From: Oligoflexia bacterium
Lineage (GTDB): Bacteria; Bdellovibrionota_C; UBA2361; JAFLCA01
Assembly: GCA_019694465.1 (NCBI GenBank)
Contig: JAIBBV010000003.1
Location: 34,611 to 98,610 of the forward strand
DNA length: 64,000 bases
Direction of reading: 5' to 3'
Shown: positions 61,155 through 64,000 of the stretch, in pieces
Position numbering within the stretch: position 1 is the stretch's first letter
How the letters are laid out: every line of letters begins with the position of its first letter
Translations under genes and position numbers: made by a program
Notes under the pieces: generated by a model
Told to the model about the DNA's origin: nothing
Databases searched by the model: none
The model's input: only the letters and a program-made list of their open reading frames with translations

Positions 61155-63311
61155 ATGAAGGAGTTGGCTGTAAACGAAGGCGCACAGAAAGCGCTCGTGC
61201 GCTTACTAGTGAAGCTAGGGCTAATCGACCAAAAGGCCGCCGACACCTACGCTGACAGCGATAATTGTCCAATCCTATTCTTTGCGCGCCAGGGCCTGCT
61301 GACTGAAGCAAGCGCCTTGGAAAAAGTTGCGCGCGCGCTTGGCGTTCCACTTGCCAATATCGATACAGCCCTCACCGGTCGCGTTAGTGAGCTGCTTGAG
61401 AAGGATCATCTTAAAGATGTTGGCTTTGAGCGTTGGCGTTCGCTGCGTGTTGTTCCATTGTCGATGAGTGAAACTTCGGTAGAGCTAGCGGTCGCAAATC
61501 CCTATGATCAAGAAGCGATTGCAGCACTCGAGTTTGAGTTAGGGCGTAGTGTGCGCGCAGTCCTGGCGCCTGAGGAAAAGATTCTGGCTCTGCTAACACA
61601 GCAAGTGCACAAGTCGGCACATTTCGACATGGATTCGCTCGCGCCAAATGAAAATTCGACGCTCTTAGATTCAGCCGCTGGTGCTGCGGCGTCCCAAGAG
61701 TCGAGCTTGCTGCAGACAGATGCGGCTTCTCCGCCGATTGTGAGATTGGTGAATAAAATTCTAGGAGATGCAATTGCCCTGGGGGCAAGTGACATCCACA
61801 TTACCCCAGAAAAAGACATTTTGGTGGTTAAGGCCCGCGTAGACGGCATTATGCAGCCGGTGCTAGAGGTTCCAGCTGTAGCGCGCCGTGGAGTCACAGC
61901 ACGCATTAAGCTGTTGTGCGGCATGGACATTACTGAGCATCGCAAGCCGCAAGACGGGCGTTTGCGGGTCAGGGCGGCCAGTGGCCCACGCGACCTTCGA
62001 ATATCTGTTGTCCCAACCATGCACGGTGAGAATATTGTAGCCCGTATTTTATCTGCTGAGTTAGCGCATGTGTCTTTCTCGTCGCTAGGGGTATCGGCGG
62101 ACACGGAGGCACAAATAACACGTGCCCTAAAGGCTACCTCACGCGTTGTGCTTGTGACGGGGCCAACTGGTTCGGGAAAAACCTCGTCCCTGTATGCAGC
62201 ACTGCTAAAATTGCGTGACGGTGAAACAAACATAATAACGATAGAAGATCCGATTGAATACCGCCTGAGCGGTATCACCCAAATTCAAGTCAATGCAAAA
62301 TTAGGAATGGGCTTTTCTGAGGGTTTGCGGGCAGTGTTGCGGCAGGATCCAGACGTTGTCATGATCGGTGAAATCCGCGATGGCGAGACTGCACAGATAG
62401 CGATGCAGGTCGCTCAGACAGGTCATTTGGTCTTGTCGACGTTGCATACCAACACAGCACCGGCGGCGATAACACGCTTGCGTGATCTAGGCATCGCGCC
62501 TTTTATGATCTCATCCTCGCTAGGCTGCGTTGTCGCGCAGCGCTTAGTGCGTAGACTTTGCTCATGCGCAAAGGCAGCCTCCGAAGAGGAACGCGCCAAA
62601 CTGAAGGCATTCGGTAGGTCGACAGAAAATATGCGCACTGCCTGTGGCTGCGAGCAATGTGCCGGTGCTGGCTATAAGGGGCGTTCCGGTGTTTTTAGCA
62701 TCCTAGAAATTGATGATGCTGTACGCGAAGTTGTTCGGAGTGGGGGCGGGGAGCCAGAAATTGAAAAAGCCGCCAAGGGATTTAAGTCACTTGATGTGGC
62801 TGGACTTGATTTGGTTGAGGCAGGGGTAACCTCGTTCGACGAGGTTGAGCGTGCGCTTGGGCTAATAGAAGTGCGTGCAAGTGTTCCAGCAGCCACAGTT
62901 GCGCCAGGCACTCCAAATGCTGGGTCTGGAATCGCCAGACGCCGTGTGTTGTTGGTGGAAGACGAGGAAAACACTCGCACGGTACTATCGTTGATTTTAC
63001 AACGCGAGTGTTTTGAAGTGCGAGAGGCTGAAACAGGCCTGGAAGGATTGGAGCAAGTCTATAATTTTGCGCCCGAGCTAATTATCACTGATCTTATGAT
63101 GCCTAAAATGAGTGGGATGGAATTGCTGCAAAAAGTGAAGAGCGATCCGCGAACTCGGCATATACCAGTTTTGGTATTAACCGCTGCTGATGATGAGAGT
63201 AACGAGCTGAAGCTGGTAAGTGGTGGCGCAGATGACTTTGTATCGAAGGGCAGTGACCCTAAAATAATGGTGGCGCGAGTACACCGGCTATTTGATAGAA
63301 GTCGCAGTTAA
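61155..63311 (+). CDS. PilB/GspE-type secretion ATPase fused to a receiver domain
   Basis: A 718-residue protein. Residues about 1-140 form an MshEN-type N-terminal domain. Residues about 190-590 are the T2SSE/PilB ATPase with DIHITPEKD, VVLVTGPTGSGKTSSLYAAL (Walker A, about 332-350), IIGE-type Asp/His boxes (VVMIGEIRDGETA) and a CSCAKAA ... CGCEQCAGAGYKGRSG zinc site. Residues about 597-718 are a receiver: RRRVLLVEDEEN, IITDLMMPK with Asp646 as phospho-acceptor, LTAADDE and FVSKGSD. The receiver on a pilus ATPase suggests phosphorylation-controlled assembly. No other pilus gene is near. Confidence 0.92.
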   Translation: MKELAVNEGAQKALVRLLVKLGLIDQKAADTYADSDNCPILFFARQGLLTEASALEKVARALGVPLANIDTALTGRVSELLEKDHLKDVGFERWRSLRVVPLSMSETSVELAVANPYDQEAIAALEFELGRSVRAVLAPEEKILALLTQQVHKSAHFDMDSLAPNENSTLLDSAAGAAASQESSLLQTDAASPPIVRLVNKILGDAIALGASDIHITPEKDILVVKARVDGIMQPVLEVPAVARRGVTARIKLLCGMDITEHRKPQDGRLRVRAASGPRDLRISVVPTMHGENIVARILSAELAHVSFSSLGVSADTEAQITRALKATSRVVLVTGPTGSGKTSSLYAALLKLRDGETNIITIEDPIEYRLSGITQIQVNAKLGMGFSEGLRAVLRQDPDVVMIGEIRDGETAQIAMQVAQTGHLVLSTLHTNTAPAAITRLRDLGIAPFMISSSLGCVVAQRLVRRLCSCAKAASEEERAKLKAFGRSTENMRTACGCEQCAGAGYKGRSGVFSILEIDDAVREVVRSGGGEPEIEKAAKGFKSLDVAGLDLVEAGVTSFDEVERALGLIEVRASVPAATVAPGTPNAGSGIARRRVLLVEDEENTRTVLSLILQRECFEVREAETGLEGLEQVYNFAPELIITDLMMPKMSGMELLQKVKSDPRTRHIPVLVLTAADDESNELKLVSGGADDFVSKGSDPKIMVARVHRLFDRSRS

Positions 63312-63539
63312 GTAGCCCAGCCTCCCAAATTGTTTCCCCACTGATAATGCGCATTCCCTGGCTCACTTAATAGGGCCAATTTTATTGCCTGGTTGCTGTT
63401 ATTTTCTCTCGAAAAATGTTGTGCTCTATTGTAGTCTTTCGGGGGTCGGTTGCCGCTGTCTGAGATACGGAAGACAAGGGCGAGCAGTCTGCCGTGCGTT
63501 AGATCAGGCAAGTCACTGTTACTGCGACCAGGAGTTTGA

Positions 63540-64000
63540 ATGAAACAGTATTTAGAGTTGGTAAAAGATATTTTGGACAACGGCCGACCTGCTGATGGCT
63601 TTGTGCGACCAGATCGGACCGGGGTGGGCACTTACTCGGTATTCGGTCGCCAACTGCGATTCAACTTGGATCAGGGTTTCCCGCTAGTAACGACTAAAAA
63701 GGTCCACCTGCGCTCGATTATTCATGAGCTTTTGTGGTTTTTGCAGGGCGATACCAACGTTAAGTATTTGCATGATAATAAGGTCACAATTTGGGACGAG
63801 TGGGCTGATGGGCAAGGCGACTTGGGCCCAATTTATGGGAAGCAGTGGCGCTCCTGGCAAGGGGGGCCTAGTGCGAAACGCGTCGATCAAATCTCTGACT
63901 TGATAGAGAGGATTAAGCGCGATCCGACTAGCCGTCGTCTGCTTGTTGTATCTTTCAATCCTGCCGATTTGCCCGTTAAGGCACCGCCAGAGATCGGAAG
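63540..64000 (+). CDS. thyA: Thymidylate synthase (partial, 3' end missing and corrupted)
   Basis: An open frame from ATG at 63540 with CAGGAG upstream runs to the end of the window. Residues 1 to about 143 match Thy[76 protein letters not shown] and [18 protein letters not shown]. The catalytic segment should follow as M-A-L-x-P-C-H, but the sequence reads VKAPPEIG, with Ile152 where the nucleophilic Cys should be. The last ten bases equal an adapter, so the end is probably an artefact. It would methylate dUMP to dTMP with methylene-THF. Confidence 0.85.
   Translation, partial: MKQYLELVKDILDNGRPADGFVRPDRTGVGTYSVFGRQLRFNLDQGFPLVTTKKVHLRSIIHELLWFLQGDTNVKYLHDNKVTIWDEWADGQGDLGPIYGKQWRSWQGGPSAKRVDQISDLIERIKRDPTSRRLLVVSFNPADLPVKAPPEIG
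63991..64000 (+). other. Probable sequencing-adapter remnant
   Basis: The final ten bases AGATCGGAAG equal the start of the common Illumina TruSeq adapter (AGATCGGAAGAGC). The thyA frame leaves its family just before and in this stretch. Probably an assembly artefact at a contig end. Confidence 0.75.

Noticed and set aside
61508..62278. A 256-codon minus-strand open frame inside the PilB-type gene
   Set aside because: It is antisense to the ATPase core with no recognised motif or ribosome site; it follows from codon bias of the real gene.

Overview
The window looks like the end of an assembled contig from a Gram-negative bacterium with roughly balanced base composition. Supporting signs are lipoprotein signal peptides, a cbb3 terminal oxidase with its assembly genes, PilB-type and pilin-type secretion genes, and a mitochondrial-type aconitase. 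The mix (DUF5610, NYN, PATAN/DUF4388-like, a PilB ATPase with a C-terminal receiver, fused CcoN-CcoO) suggests a lineage of the former Deltaproteobacteria/Bdellovibrionota, but I cannot name one. No tRNA, rRNA, CRISPR array or intact insertion sequence was seen.

Layout. 1-5.9 kb: surface glycan block with two family 2 glycosyltransferases, a HAD-UbiA fusion, DprE1-like and DprE2-like enzymes (together a plausible complete route to a polyprenyl-phosphate arabinofuranose donor) and a TPR lipoprotein. 5.9-9.6 kb (minus): GT-C-like membrane protein, DnaB helicase, NYN-domain protein. 9.9-16.3 kb: Nudix protein, an L,D-transpeptidase-like lipoprotein lacking the catalytic Cys, lytic transglycosylase, IspF, FolB, DUF2797, UPF0173, PurN. 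16.5-21.7 kb: rpsO-pnp-dut, a PLP/CBS-domain synthase, a secreted protein. 21.8-30 kb: a pilin-like protein, TPR and PATAN-like proteins, Smr protein, TyrRS, RfbA, and a large protein of unknown function. 30.4-39.8 kb: bL33, a P-type ATPase homologue without catalytic motifs, YacG, several small proteins including a diverged paralogous pair, SufS-like desulfurase, DUF5610 protein, and a degenerate PP2C-like protein. 39.9-46 kb: an APH-kinase/Gfo-Idh-MocA fusion, a P-loop kinase, a membrane protein and a class III aminotransferase, separated by long hairpin-rich spacers. 46.3-54.9 kb: cbb3 oxidase region fixH-ccoG-ccoP-ccoQ-ccoNO and ccoS-ccoI, with a divergent TauE/SafE-like transporter. 54.9-64 kb: tryptophanase, YajQ, aconitase, Nudix, an RlmI-like methyltransferase, PilB-REC fusion, and a truncated thyA.

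The most notable signals are the compact DPA-type pathway with the DprE1 active-site Cys apparently conserved; three proteins that keep an enzyme fold but lose catalytic residues (P-type ATPase, L,D-transpeptidase, PP2C); the APH/oxidoreductase fusion; a G-to-R change in the CcoI phosphorylation motif; a diverged intergenic repeat of about 115 bp carrying a short reading frame; and a probable assembly artefact: the last ten bases equal the start of the common Illumina adapter, exactly where thyA stops matching its family.
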